This document shows positions 12,583 to 19,514 of a stretch of 22,003 bases of DNA, piece after piece. The position numbers and the translations under genes are program-made. The notes under the pieces are model-generated. The model was not told the origin of the DNA, did no database searches, and saw only the letters and a list, made by a program, of their open reading frames with translations. The first letter of the stretch is position 1, and the number at the start of each line of letters is the position of its first letter. The stretch comes from Acidobacteriaceae bacterium (GTDB taxonomy: Bacteria > Acidobacteriota > Terriglobia > Terriglobales > Acidobacteriaceae), in contig PMTP01000163.1 in NCBI GenBank assembly GCA_003167305.1, forward strand, positions 1-22,003. The letters run 5' to 3'.

Positions 12583-15027
12583 ATGAAAAGCCGCGCACAG
12601 GCTACCGCTGCCTCCGCATTTTCCAGAGCCGCTTTTTGGATGGCGCTTCTGGCCGTCGTGGCCGTCTTCTGCCTGTCGAGCGCGTCGCTGCGCGCCGAGT
12701 CGGCTAGCACCTTTTACAAGCGCGGCCTCAACGCCGAGGCGCGCGATGACTATGACGCGGCCTTCGACAACTACCAGAAGGCCTACGCCAAGGCGCCCAA
12801 GGATTTGCAGTACCGCACCTCGCTCTACCGGGTGCGGATTACCGCATCGGCGATGCACATAACCAAGGGGCGTAAGCTGCTGGATGGCGGAAACGATCAG
12901 GGCGCATTGTCGGAGTTTCTGCACGCCGCCGAGATCGATCCCAGCAACGAGGCCGCGCAGCAGGAGATCGCCCGTGTGCGGAAGAAGAACGGCGAGGCGG
13001 CGCCACAGACCGAGACCAGCCTTTCGCAGACGGTGGGCAAGCAGGAAGATCTGGAGTCGATGGGCGCTCCGGCCGAGCTGAAACCGGTCTCGAACGAGCC
13101 TCTGACGCTGCACATGCAGGAAGACGCCAAGGTGGTCTACCAGGCGATCGGCAAGGCCGCCGGCGTGAATGTTCTCTTCGACCCGGAATTCACCGCCAAG
13201 CGGATTCAGGTGGACCTGAACAACGTGTCGCTGCTGGACGCGCTGCGCATTGTGGGCACCATCTCCAATACCTTCTGGCGGCCGGTGACCGACAACACGA
13301 TATTTGTGGCCGCTAACACAACTGCCAAGCGGAGGGATTTGGATGAGCAGGCGGTGCAGACATTCTATCTGTCGAACGCGTGGCAGGCGACCGATCTGAC
13401 CGACGTAAATACCGCCATTCGCAATTTGCTGCCCGCCGCCAAGGCCTACCCGGTTCCCAGCCAGAACGCCGTCGTGATGCGGGGCACTCCGGACGAGTTG
13501 CTGCTGGCGCAAAAGCTGATTAACGACCTGGACAAGGCGCGGCCTGAGGTGGTGGTGGACATCGCGATCCTGGAGGTCAGCAAGAACTGGGAAAGGACCC
13601 TGGGCATTGCCTGGCCCAGCAACGTGGGGATAGCGCTCAATCCGCCCACCAGCGGAACATCCACCACATCCACCACGACCGGCACCACGGGAACGACCGG
13701 AACGACCAGCACCGGCACCACCCCTACGCTCTACGATCTGTCTCATTTGAAGGCCTACGATTTCGCCGTAACCGTCGGTTCGGCCACTGCCAATATGCTT
13801 CTGTCCGATTCGAATACCAAGATTCTGCAGAATCCGCAACTCCGCTCCACCGACGGGCAAAAGGCGACGATGAAGATCGGCGAAAAAATCCCCATTGCGA
13901 CCGGCTCTTATGGGGGCGGAGGCGTGGGCACTGGAGCGCTGGGCGGAATCAGTTCGCTGGTCAACACGCAGTTTACCTACCAGGATGTGGGCGTAACCAT
14001 CGAGATGACGCCCACCATCCACTTCAATCACGACGTGACGTTGAAGATCAAGATCGAAGACACCTCGCAGAACGGCAATGTGACGATCAGCCAGGTGACC
14101 GAGCCGATCATCGCGCAAAAGACAATCGAGCAGGTGATTCGCCTGCGCGAGGGCGAAGCCGGCATCCTGGGCGGAATTCAAGACAAGCAGGAGGTTGTGA
14201 GCTGGACTGGGATTCCTGGGTTGAGTTCGATTCCCGTATTGAAGTACCTCTTTGGCTCCAAGGACCACACCATTAACGACGACGAGTTGGTCTTTCTGGT
14301 GGTGCCGCACGTGGTTCGTTCGCAATCCCTGGAGGAGATGAATCTGCGCACCATCGATACCGGCGCGGGCACGTCGATTGAGATTCGCCACGTTCCCAGC
14401 GAAGCCCCCGGCGGTGCGAATCCAGCTTCGAATCCGGACTCAACGCCGGCTCCCACAGTTCAACCGCCGGCCCATGAGCGGCCCAATGTGGGCACGGTTC
14501 CGGGCCAGAGCGCGATGGCGGCCGCCCCGGCGGCGCTGGCTCAGATGAACGATGCCGCGCAGACGAATGGAAACACTCCAGCAAAGCCATCTCTGCCAAT
14601 TCCACCGCAACCTGCAAGGGTGAGCTTCATGCTTGCTCCGCAAGCTGGCCCGGTGACCGTGGGAACAACCTTCAAGGTTCCGGTGATGCTGAATGGAGGA
14701 GCGGACATCGCTTCCGTTCCCTTGCAGATTTCTTACGATCCGGCCAAACTTTCGCTGGTCAATGTGGATAGCGGGGACTTCCTGAGCCGGGATGGACAGG
14801 CCGTGGTGCTCACTCACCGCGACGACGGTCCGGGCTTGATTCTGATCAACGCCTCGCGTCCGCCGGGAGCGGCCGGGGTGAACGGCACGGGCGTGGTTTG
14901 CATTCTCAGTTTCCAGGCCAAGACCGCCGGAGCGAGCGACGTTGTCCTCACCCGTCCGGGGGCGGTCAGCAGCAAGCAGCAGCAGTTGCCGGCCCAGGGC
15001 GGGCGGGTCAGCATTCAGGTGAAGTGA
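12583..15027 (+). CDS. Secretin (GspD/PilQ superfamily) with N-terminal TPR region and C-terminal cohesin-like domain
   Basis: The product has 814 aa and probably forms an outer-membrane multimeric channel of type II secretion or type IV pilus type. Signal peptide at about residues 1-38 (FWMALLAVVAVFCLSSAS...RAES). TPR-like helices at about 40-130. STN/N0-type domain at about 173-205 (TLHMQEDAKVVYQAIGKAAG). An N-domain follows, ending AQKLINDLDKARPEVVVDIA. Secretin core from about 323 to 577, with ILQNPQLRSTDGQKATMKIG, TIEQVIRLREGEAGILGG, a GIPGLSSIPVLKYLFG motif and DDELVFLVVPHVV. A Thr/Gly low-complexity loop lies at about 356-381. A Pro/Ala-rich linker (about 600-675) leads to a cohesin-like domain (679-810) starting VSFMLAPQAGPVTVGTTF. 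The start at 12583 has GGGAG 4 nt upstream and begins the signal peptide. First gene of a five-gene run. Confidence 0.92.
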   Translation: MKSRAQATAASAFSRAAFWMALLAVVAVFCLSSASLRAESASTFYKRGLNAEARDDYDAAFDNYQKAYAKAPKDLQYRTSLYRVRITASAMHITKGRKLLDGGNDQGALSEFLHAAEIDPSNEAAQQEIARVRKKNGEAAPQTETSLSQTVGKQEDLESMGAPAELKPVSNEPLTLHMQEDAKVVYQAIGKAAGVNVLFDPEFTAKRIQVDLNNVSLLDALRIVGTISNTFWRPVTDNTIFVAANTTAKRRDLDEQAVQTFYLSNAWQATDLTDVNTAIRNLLPAAKAYPVPSQNAVVMRGTPDELLLAQKLINDLDKARPEVVVDIAILEVSKNWERTLGIAWPSNVGIALNPPTSGTSTTSTTTGTTGTTGTTSTGTTPTLYDLSHLKAYDFAVTVGSATANMLLSDSNTKILQNPQLRSTDGQKATMKIGEKIPIATGSYGGGGVGTGALGGISSLVNTQFTYQDVGVTIEMTPTIHFNHDVTLKIKIEDTSQNGNVTISQVTEPIIAQKTIEQVIRLREGEAGILGGIQDKQEVVSWTGIPGLSSIPVLKYLFGSKDHTINDDELVFLVVPHVVRSQSLEEMNLRTIDTGAGTSIEIRHVPSEAPGGANPASNPDSTPAPTVQPPAHERPNVGTVPGQSAMAAAPAALAQMNDAAQTNGNTPAKPSLPIPPQPARVSFMLAPQAGPVTVGTTFKVPVMLNGGADIASVPLQISYDPAKLSLVNVDSGDFLSRDGQAVVLTHRDDGPGLILINASRPPGAAGVNGTGVVCILSFQAKTAGASDVVLTRPGAVSSKQQQLPAQGGRVSIQVK

Positions 15028-15031
15028 TCCG

Positions 15032-15523
15032 ATGAAGCCAGAATCGATGAGGGAAGCACGGCCAAACCATACCGGCCACGCAGGGGAGCATGGGCTTACG
15101 CTGGTCGAGTTGATTGTGACCATAGTGATTCTGTCGATTCTTGCTTCGGCTGCGGTGCCCATGGCGCGCTTCCAGGCCAAGCGCCTGAACGAGCGCATTC
15201 TGCGCTACGACCTTTGGACGATGCGCGACGCCATCGACCACTACAAGGACGCGGCCGACAAGAATGCCTTCCCGATCAAGCTGGACAGCCAGGGCTATCC
15301 GCCCGATCTGGAGACGCTGGTCAACGGCGTGGAAGTGCAGACCAAGAAGGTGAAGTTTTTGCGCCACATTCCGGTGGACCCAATGACCGGCAAGGCGGAG
15401 TGGGGATTGCGCTCGATGCAGGACGATCCTACATCGGACTCCTTCGGCGGGCAGAGCGTCTTCGACGTGTATTCCAAATCCATGGGCACGGCGCTGGACG
15501 GAACCAAGTATTCTGACTGGTAG
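15032..15523 (+). CDS. GspG-like pseudopilin (first copy)
   Basis: The product has 163 aa and a type IV prepilin signature: the leader ends at Gly21, then LTLVELIVTIVILSILASAAVP, with Glu at mature position 5 and a hydrophobic helix. Leader cleavage and N-methylation by a prepilin peptidase are expected, but that enzyme is not encoded in the window. The globular part has RILRYDLWTMRDAIDHYK, YPPDLETLVNGV and IPVDPMTGKAEWGL, as in the GspG major pseudopilin of type II secretion. It ends KYSDW. It starts 4 nt after the secretin stop with AGGTGAAG at 15017-15024, so the two are tightly coupled. The leader is long (21 aa). The alternative ATG at 15047 lacks a ribosome binding site. Confidence 0.92.
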   Translation: MKPESMREARPNHTGHAGEHGLTLVELIVTIVILSILASAAVPMARFQAKRLNERILRYDLWTMRDAIDHYKDAADKNAFPIKLDSQGYPPDLETLVNGVEVQTKKVKFLRHIPVDPMTGKAEWGLRSMQDDPTSDSFGGQSVFDVYSKSMGTALDGTKYSDW

Positions 15524-15526
15524 GGC

Positions 15527-15627
15527 GGTTAGCGGTGTTAGGGGGTAGCGGGGTTAGCGGAATTAATGGGATTTAACAGCGCTAACACGCGCGCAGCGCG
15601 GCTAACGCCGCTAACTCCGCTCTAACG
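15527..15627. repeat. Large imperfect inverted repeat built from GTTAGCGG units
   Basis: The left part (15527-15560) has four variants of GTTAGCGG (GTTAGCGG, GTTAGGGG, GTAGCGGG, GTTAGCGG). The right part (15579-15627) has four reverse-complement units (CGCTAAC, GGCTAAC, CGCTAAC, CTCTAAC). Together they fill the gap between the two pseudopilin genes and could form a long cruciform or mRNA hairpin. The right arm shares GCGGAGTTAGCGGCGTT (complement of 15604-15620) with argS. Confidence 0.75.
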
Positions 15628-15644
15628 GCAGGCAAGAGGATAAC

Positions 15645-16046
15645 GTGAGCAGGATTCGCAAACTAGACGCGGGCTTTACGCTGATGGAGCTGATGATCGT
15701 GATGATGATCATCGGAATCCTCATGCTGATCGCCGTGCCTCGCTTTACCGGCGCCATCAAGATGGCCCGGGAGGCGGTGCTCAAGGAAGACCTGCACGTG
15801 ATGCGCACGGCCATCGATTCCTATACGATAGACAAGCAGAAGGCGCCGCAGACACTCGACGACTTGATCGCGGATGGTTATCTGCGGGAAGTTCCAGTGG
15901 ACCCGTTCACCCAGACCAAGGATAGTTGGGTGACCGAGACGGGCGACGCGCTGCACTCAATGGACCAGACCGAACCCGGCATCGACGACGTTCACTCCGG
16001 CTCGCAGGAGTTGGGTTCCGACGACCAGCCCTACTCCACCTGGTAA
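15645..16046 (+). CDS. GspG-like pseudopilin (second copy)
   Basis: The product has 133 aa. A 10-residue leader (MSRIRKLDAG) precedes the mature N-terminus FTLMELMIVMMIIGILMLIA, with Glu at position 5. The typical GspG layout follows: LKEDLHVMRTAIDSYTIDKQ, KAPQTLDDLIADGYLREVPV, DPFTQTKDSW and a C-terminus PYSTW. It shares the Y-S-x-W ending with the upstream pseudopilin but is shorter. The start is a GTG with AGAGGA at 15635-15640, 4 nt upstream. It is probably a pseudopilus subunit working with the secretin. The two copies may be major and minor subunits, or may arise from an old duplication. Between them lies the GTTAGCGG inverted repeat, which could change their expression ratio. Confidence 0.92.
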   Translation: MSRIRKLDAGFTLMELMIVMMIIGILMLIAVPRFTGAIKMAREAVLKEDLHVMRTAIDSYTIDKQKAPQTLDDLIADGYLREVPVDPFTQTKDSWVTETGDALHSMDQTEPGIDDVHSGSQELGSDDQPYSTW

Positions 16047-16059
16047 GCACAGAGGGATT

Positions 16060-16596
16060 ATGCTTCGACTGACACATCGCGTACTCACCCTTCTCGTGTG
16101 CATGGCCGCATTCGGCGGCTTGTTGTGCGCGCAAAACTGGAAGACCATCACCGTCCGCATGCTGGACGGCAAAACCGGGAAGCTGATCACAACCTCGACT
16201 TTCCTGGTTCGCGTGGATCACGATCCAACCGTCCATGCTGATTGGGTGGCGCCGAACGAGGACGGCACAGGCAAGCTGAGCGTGCCCAGGAGCGCTTCTC
16301 TGCTTTCGATTCGAGGGACGTACGACAGTTCCATGGTGATCTATGTCAACTGCGACTCGGCAAGCGAGAAGACGAACCCCATCGACCGCTGGTACTCGAT
16401 CGCGGAGATTCTGACTTCGGGCGTTGCCGCGCCCAACGGCTGCGTAAAACCCGCGGAAGCCGCCAAATTCAAGCCCCTCGCCAAACTCAAGCCCGACGCC
16501 ATACCCACACCCGCCGCCAAACCTGGAGAGTTTATCTTCTTTGTCCGCAAGCTAAACTGGCGGGAACAGATGCAGGAAGATGAATTCACGCACTGA
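16060..16596 (+). CDS. Exported hypothetical protein in the secretin operon
   Basis: The product has 178 aa. A clear signal peptide (MLRLTHRVLTLLVCMAAFGG) probably ends near LLCA|QN at about residue 24. The mature part begins NWKTITVRMLDGKTGKLIT and has a beta-rich look (FLVRVDHDP, DGTGKLSVP, YVNCDSASEKTNP). That pattern resembles a small immunoglobulin-like or carboxypeptidase-regulatory fold, but I do not recognise the family. Two cysteines (YVNC, NGC) in the mature region could form a disulfide. The Pro/Ala/Lys-rich segment PLAKLKPDAIPTPAAKP lies near the C-terminus. It starts 13 nt after the second pseudopilin with AGAGGG at 16051-16056, so it is surely in the same transcription unit and likely acts in the periplasm. 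Confidence 0.75.
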   Translation: MLRLTHRVLTLLVCMAAFGGLLCAQNWKTITVRMLDGKTGKLITTSTFLVRVDHDPTVHADWVAPNEDGTGKLSVPRSASLLSIRGTYDSSMVIYVNCDSASEKTNPIDRWYSIAEILTSGVAAPNGCVKPAEAAKFKPLAKLKPDAIPTPAAKPGEFIFFVRKLNWREQMQEDEFTH

Positions 16597-16634
16597 GCCG
16601 TAGTGGCAAACGGGATTGCGGAGGAGAGAGTCTC

Positions 16635-17417
16635 TTGGCGGTTGATCCCATCCAGGCGGAAGGCTTTGCCCTTCAGGTTGAACGGCTCTATGCGGGCCTG
16701 ATTCGAACTGCGAGTGCCCGAGGTCTTGCTTCTGAGACCTGGGATCCAGAACCCAGCCTGGGCGGCAAACTTCTTTACGCCGGACAACTCGACGAGGAAG
16801 CCCGCGCGCTGCTGGTGGCGGCCAACATTACCGGCGTCGCCTCGCTGGCCGCCTCCGCTGATGCGGCCGGACGCAAGCAGGCGCTGCGCGACGGCGTCGT
16901 GGATTTTTTGGTGACCTCGCTCGACGAAGCCCTGCGCATCCTGAAGAACGAGATTCGCAAGCGCGAGACAGTCGCGGTATGCGTGGCGCTGGAGCCGGAG
17001 ACCGTGGAGCAGGAGATGCTCGAGCGAGGCGTTGCGCCCGATCTGTTGCGACCGGGCGCGGCGGATTCGCTGGTGGATCAGACGTTGCTCTGCTGGCGCG
17101 TTGCTTCGTCGCCTTCCATCTGGCTGCCGAAGTTGGACGCCATCGCCCTCGATTGCCTGGAAGAAAATATGGGTGCCCCAGGTCTCGATTCTGAGACCTG
17201 GGATTCAGCTCGCCGTTGGCTGCGCCTGGCTCCGCGCTACCTGGGCCGAATGGCGCAGGGTGTTCGTGTGTTGCGTTGCAGCGAAAGCGCCGCGGCAAAC
17301 TTCCTCGAACGAATGCGCGAAGTGGTGGAAAGCGGGGAGATCGGCGTTGCCGTTGAGATCAAACTCTATGCCGAATGGCGCGCAGAGCAACTCAACTTTA
17401 TGCCGCCCAGTCGTTAG
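16635..17417 (+). CDS. Urocanase-like protein of unknown function
   Basis: The product has 260 aa. The segment from about residue 42 (LGGKLLYAGQLDEEARALLV) through DGVVDFLVTSLDEALRILKN, VAVCVALEPETVEQEMLERG and VAPDLL...VDQT resembles, by eye, the NAD-binding middle domain of urocanate hydratase (LGG...ID...LDEAL...ERGV.PDL...DQTS). It lacks the QTSAHDPLNGYLP-type motif and is less than half of a real urocanase (about 550 aa), so histidine catabolism is unlikely. The start is a TTG at 16635 with GGAGAG at 16623-16628. Two copies of a palindromic repeat encode GLASETWDP (residues 30-38) and GLDSETWDS (183-191). It is the last gene of the secretin run, 38 nt after its neighbour, and its role there is unknown. 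Confidence 0.6.
   Translation: MAVDPIQAEGFALQVERLYAGLIRTASARGLASETWDPEPSLGGKLLYAGQLDEEARALLVAANITGVASLAASADAAGRKQALRDGVVDFLVTSLDEALRILKNEIRKRETVAVCVALEPETVEQEMLERGVAPDLLRPGAADSLVDQTLLCWRVASSPSIWLPKLDAIALDCLEENMGAPGLDSETWDSARRWLRLAPRYLGRMAQGVRVLRCSESAAANFLERMREVVESGEIGVAVEIKLYAEWRAEQLNFMPPSR
16714..16750 (+). repeat. Palindromic repeat copy 1, in frame in the urocanase-like gene
   Basis: AGGTCT (16721-16726) and AGACCT (16735-16740) pair around an 8-nt loop, and the stem extends by CCC/GGG across a one-base bulge. Sequence and reading frame match the copy at 17173-17208, encoding GLASETWDP. Confidence 0.75.
17173..17208 (+). repeat. Palindromic repeat copy 2, in frame in the urocanase-like gene
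   Basis: CCCAGGTCTC (17177-17186) and GAGACCTGGG (17193-17202) form a perfect 10-bp stem with loop GATTCT. It encodes GLDSETWDS in the same frame as copy 1. A third copy lies between genes at 6405-6440 on the other strand. Confidence 0.8.
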
Positions 17418-17424
17418 AAAATAC

Positions 17425-17451
17425 TTACATTAATTACATAGATTACATTTA
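17425..17451. repeat. Three tandem 9-bp units TTACATNNA
   Basis: TTACATTAA, TTACATAGA and TTACATTTA follow one another at 17425, 17434 and 17443 with an exact 9-bp period. They sit in an AT-rich island between the convergent urocanase-like gene and engB. The cause may be replication slippage or a binding array, and nothing here decides between them. Confidence 0.6.
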
Positions 17452-17498
17452 AGGAATCTCAAATAAGCCGAAAACAGAGAGACTTCCCTTTGCCGGAC

Positions 17499-18092
17499 TC
17501 AGTTTTCCCCGCCGCCTGCCGCTTCAATCCGCGCCCACAGTTCCTTCACTCCGTAGCCGGTCTTGGCGGAGACGGGCAGCAGATCGTCCAGCTCCAGGCC
17601 CTTCTTGAGCGCCAGCAGATTCTTTGTGCGCTCGTTGCCGCTGAGGCGGTCGATCTTGGTGGCCACCACAGCGAAGTCGCGGCCAGCGGCGCGCAGCCAA
17701 TCGATCAACTGCCGGTCGCTCTGCTGCGCGGGCACATTCGAGTCCACCAGGCAGACGCACAGCTTGAGTGTCGAGCGAATGGCCAGGTAAGGCTCGATGA
17801 AGGCCGGCCAGCCGGCACTGATGGACTTGGAAATCTTGGCGTAGCCGTAGCCGGGCAGGTCGGCAAAGACCAGCTTGCGCCGCTGGCTTTGATCGAGCAA
17901 CGCAAAGAAATTGATGGCGCGCGTGCGCCCCGGTGTGGAGGAGACTTTGGCCGGCTTCGCACCGGTGAGCGTGTTCAGCAGGCTCGATTTGCCCACATTC
18001 GAGCGGCCCAGAAAGGCGATCTCCGGCGCGTCCGGCGCGGGAAACTGTTCGGCGGCCATCGCCGAAAGCAGGAATTGTGTTGTATAGCGCAT
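17499..18092 (-). CDS. engB: Ribosome biogenesis GTP-binding protein EngB/YsxC
   Basis: Essential Era/TrmE-type GTPase that assists assembly of the large ribosomal subunit. The product has 197 aa, the normal length. The G motifs are in order: G1 GRSNVGKSS (29-37), G2 region STPGRTRAINFF, G3 DLPGYGYAKIS, G4 TKIDRL, G5 VSAKTGYG. The start is the ATG at 18092. A TTG directly before it is an equally close alternative, and AAGG lies very near both. The gene is convergent with the secretin run and divergent from the beta-barrel gene. Confidence 0.96.
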   Translation of the reverse strand: MRYTTQFLLSAMAAEQFPAPDAPEIAFLGRSNVGKSSLLNTLTGAKPAKVSSTPGRTRAINFFALLDQSQRRKLVFADLPGYGYAKISKSISAGWPAFIEPYLAIRSTLKLCVCLVDSNVPAQQSDRQLIDWLRAAGRDFAVVATKIDRLSGNERTKNLLALKKGLELDDLLPVSAKTGYGVKELWARIEAAGGGEN

Positions 18093-18178
18093 CAACCTTG
18101 AGGATACAGGATCGCGCAGAATGCCTATTCTTCAAAGTTCCGTACAAGCATATTGGAACCAGAACCCGTTCAACCATG

Positions 18179-18202
18179 CGATGGAGTCAAAATAATCCAT
18201 CG
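18179..18202. promoter_or_regulatory. Inverted repeat in the divergent engB / beta-barrel gap
   Basis: CGATGGA (18179-18185) and TCCATCG (18196-18202) form a perfect 7-bp stem with an A-rich 10-nt loop, about 95 nt before the beta-barrel gene. It is a candidate operator or leader hairpin. I recognise no riboswitch class in the 206-bp gap. Confidence 0.3.
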
Positions 18203-18298
18203 AAAGGTGCATAAAAGCTCCAGCCAATGGGTCCACGACCTATCGAACTCGCTCCTCTATGGTTCTCGTACCAAGTAAGAAACTTTGAGGAGGTCAAG

Positions 18299-19426
18299 GT
18301 GAAATTTCGCAGAATAATCGCGCAAGTTGCATTCCCCGCAACTTTGTGCCTGCTTGCGGCCCTAGGCTGCGTACAAAAAACTGCGGCGCAAGGATGCGTT
18401 GTCGCGCACTCGGTCGGTGAGGTGGGAGGCCCGGAGTCCGACGGCGGCTATCTAGCGCCAAAACACTGGCAATTCACGCTCGATTACCGGCACTTGTACT
18501 CCTTCCGTCACTTTGTTGGATCAGTGGCGCAGGAATACCGGCAGCAGAGCAACACCGAGGTCCGCAACCGCATCAACACCTTCGATGGCGCACTTACCTA
18601 CCAGATCACACCGCGCTTCAGCGTGACCGGAACCGTGCCGGTGCAGTTTGCCAGCCGGCGTTACTTCATTGCTGCGGACAGCCTCAGCCCAACATCGCCC
18701 GCAAGCAGTATAGAGGGCGACTGGGGCGTCTCCGGAATGGGCGACATCAGTTTTGTGGGGCAGGGTTGGATCTGGGATCCGACCAAGAATCCGAAGCACA
18801 ACATTCAGATCGGCTTCGGCTTTCAAACGCCATCCGGGCGCGACAACATCCAGAACAACCTGGTGGAGATTCCCGGTCAGCCCGCGGTCAATGCGACGGC
18901 GGACTATTCGATCCAGCCGGGAATCGGCGTATGGGCGATTCCTGTCAGTGTCGAATCGTTTCAAGCAATCAACAACTCGATGCAGGTGTACTTCAATGGA
19001 AGCTATCTATTTTCGACGCAGGAGACCAACGGCGTAGCAAACAGCTCGCCGCCGGGATTTCCTCCGCCCGCGCCGCAGAATGCATTTGTCGCAACGGCCG
19101 ACGAGTATCTGCTGCAGGCTGGAGTCGGCTACATGGTCGCCAAGGTACACGGTCTGACCGTGACGGGCGGTTTGCGCAAGGAAGGCGTTCCGGCGCATAA
19201 CGCGTTCACAGCCGATGAAGGATTCCGACGTCCCGGTTATGCCTATTCATTCGAGCCGGGAGTGATCTACTCGATGCACGGCGGACACGACTTGATTACC
19301 GCGAACATCGACCGCGCCATCTATCGCAACAGAATTGCAAGTGTGCCGGACCTGCAGTTGGGACAGCACGGCGATGCCGCGTTTGCCGACTGGCTTTGGC
19401 TAGCCAGCTTCCAGCACCGCTTCTGA
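18299..19426 (+). CDS. Probable outer-membrane beta-barrel protein, function unknown
   Basis: The product has 375 aa. An N-terminal signal sequence (VKFRRIIAQVAFPATLCLLA) is followed by a likely cleavage near KTAAQG. A Cys in LGC could suggest a lipoprotein but fits the lipobox poorly. The mature protein has alternating amphipathic strands (HWQFTLDYRHLYSFRHFVG, ITPRFSVTGTVPVQFASRRY, HNIQIGFGFQTPSG, YLLQAGVGYMVAKVHGLTVT) and ends FQHRF with a C-terminal Phe, the usual outer-membrane barrel signature. The start is a GTG with GAGGAGGT at 18287-18294, 4 nt upstream, so 24 further in-frame residues upstream were discarded. A TlpA-like gene follows after a hairpin. A substrate channel or MetA-like transporter is possible, but I cannot name the family. 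Confidence 0.75.
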   Translation: MKFRRIIAQVAFPATLCLLAALGCVQKTAAQGCVVAHSVGEVGGPESDGGYLAPKHWQFTLDYRHLYSFRHFVGSVAQEYRQQSNTEVRNRINTFDGALTYQITPRFSVTGTVPVQFASRRYFIAADSLSPTSPASSIEGDWGVSGMGDISFVGQGWIWDPTKNPKHNIQIGFGFQTPSGRDNIQNNLVEIPGQPAVNATADYSIQPGIGVWAIPVSVESFQAINNSMQVYFNGSYLFSTQETNGVANSSPPGFPPPAPQNAFVATADEYLLQAGVGYMVAKVHGLTVTGGLRKEGVPAHNAFTADEGFRRPGYAYSFEPGVIYSMHGGHDLITANIDRAIYRNRIASVPDLQLGQHGDAAFADWLWLASFQHRF

Positions 19427-19450
19427 GCCCATGACTCTCAATTGCAAGAA

Positions 19451-19485
19451 GGTCGGGCCTGCGCATTCCCCGTGCAGGCCTGACC
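19451..19485 (+). terminator. Strong hairpin between the beta-barrel gene and the TlpA-like gene
   Basis: GGTCGGGCCTGC (19451-19462) and GCAGGCCTGACC (19474-19485) pair over 12 bp with a single G-U, around an 11-nt loop. It may be a partial terminator or a 3' stabilising structure. The following bases (ATTCTCTGTGATTT) are only moderately T-rich, so full termination is not certain and the next gene may be read through. Confidence 0.55.
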
Positions 19486-19514
19486 ATTCTCTGTGATTTC
19501 AAGGAGCAAATAAA

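Noticed and set aside
12187..14391. Long minus-strand open frame (734 codons) opposite the secretin gene and the 5' part of smpB.
   Set aside because: It is antisense to a secretin and to smpB with clear family motifs. Its translation is rich in Arg, Gly and His without domain signatures, as expected from the complement of GC-rich coding DNA.
16635..17417. Gene as a functional urocanate hydratase (hutU).
   Set aside because: The protein is less than half length and lacks the active-site signature. No other hut gene is nearby.
6355..17451. CRISPR array or insertion sequence to explain the many repeats.
   Set aside because: The repeats differ in family, spacing and orientation. There are no regular spacers, cas genes, transposase genes or terminal inverted repeats with target duplications.
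18093..18298. tRNA or riboswitch in the gap between engB and the beta-barrel gene.
   Set aside because: No cloverleaf or known riboswitch core was found, only a 7-bp inverted repeat.
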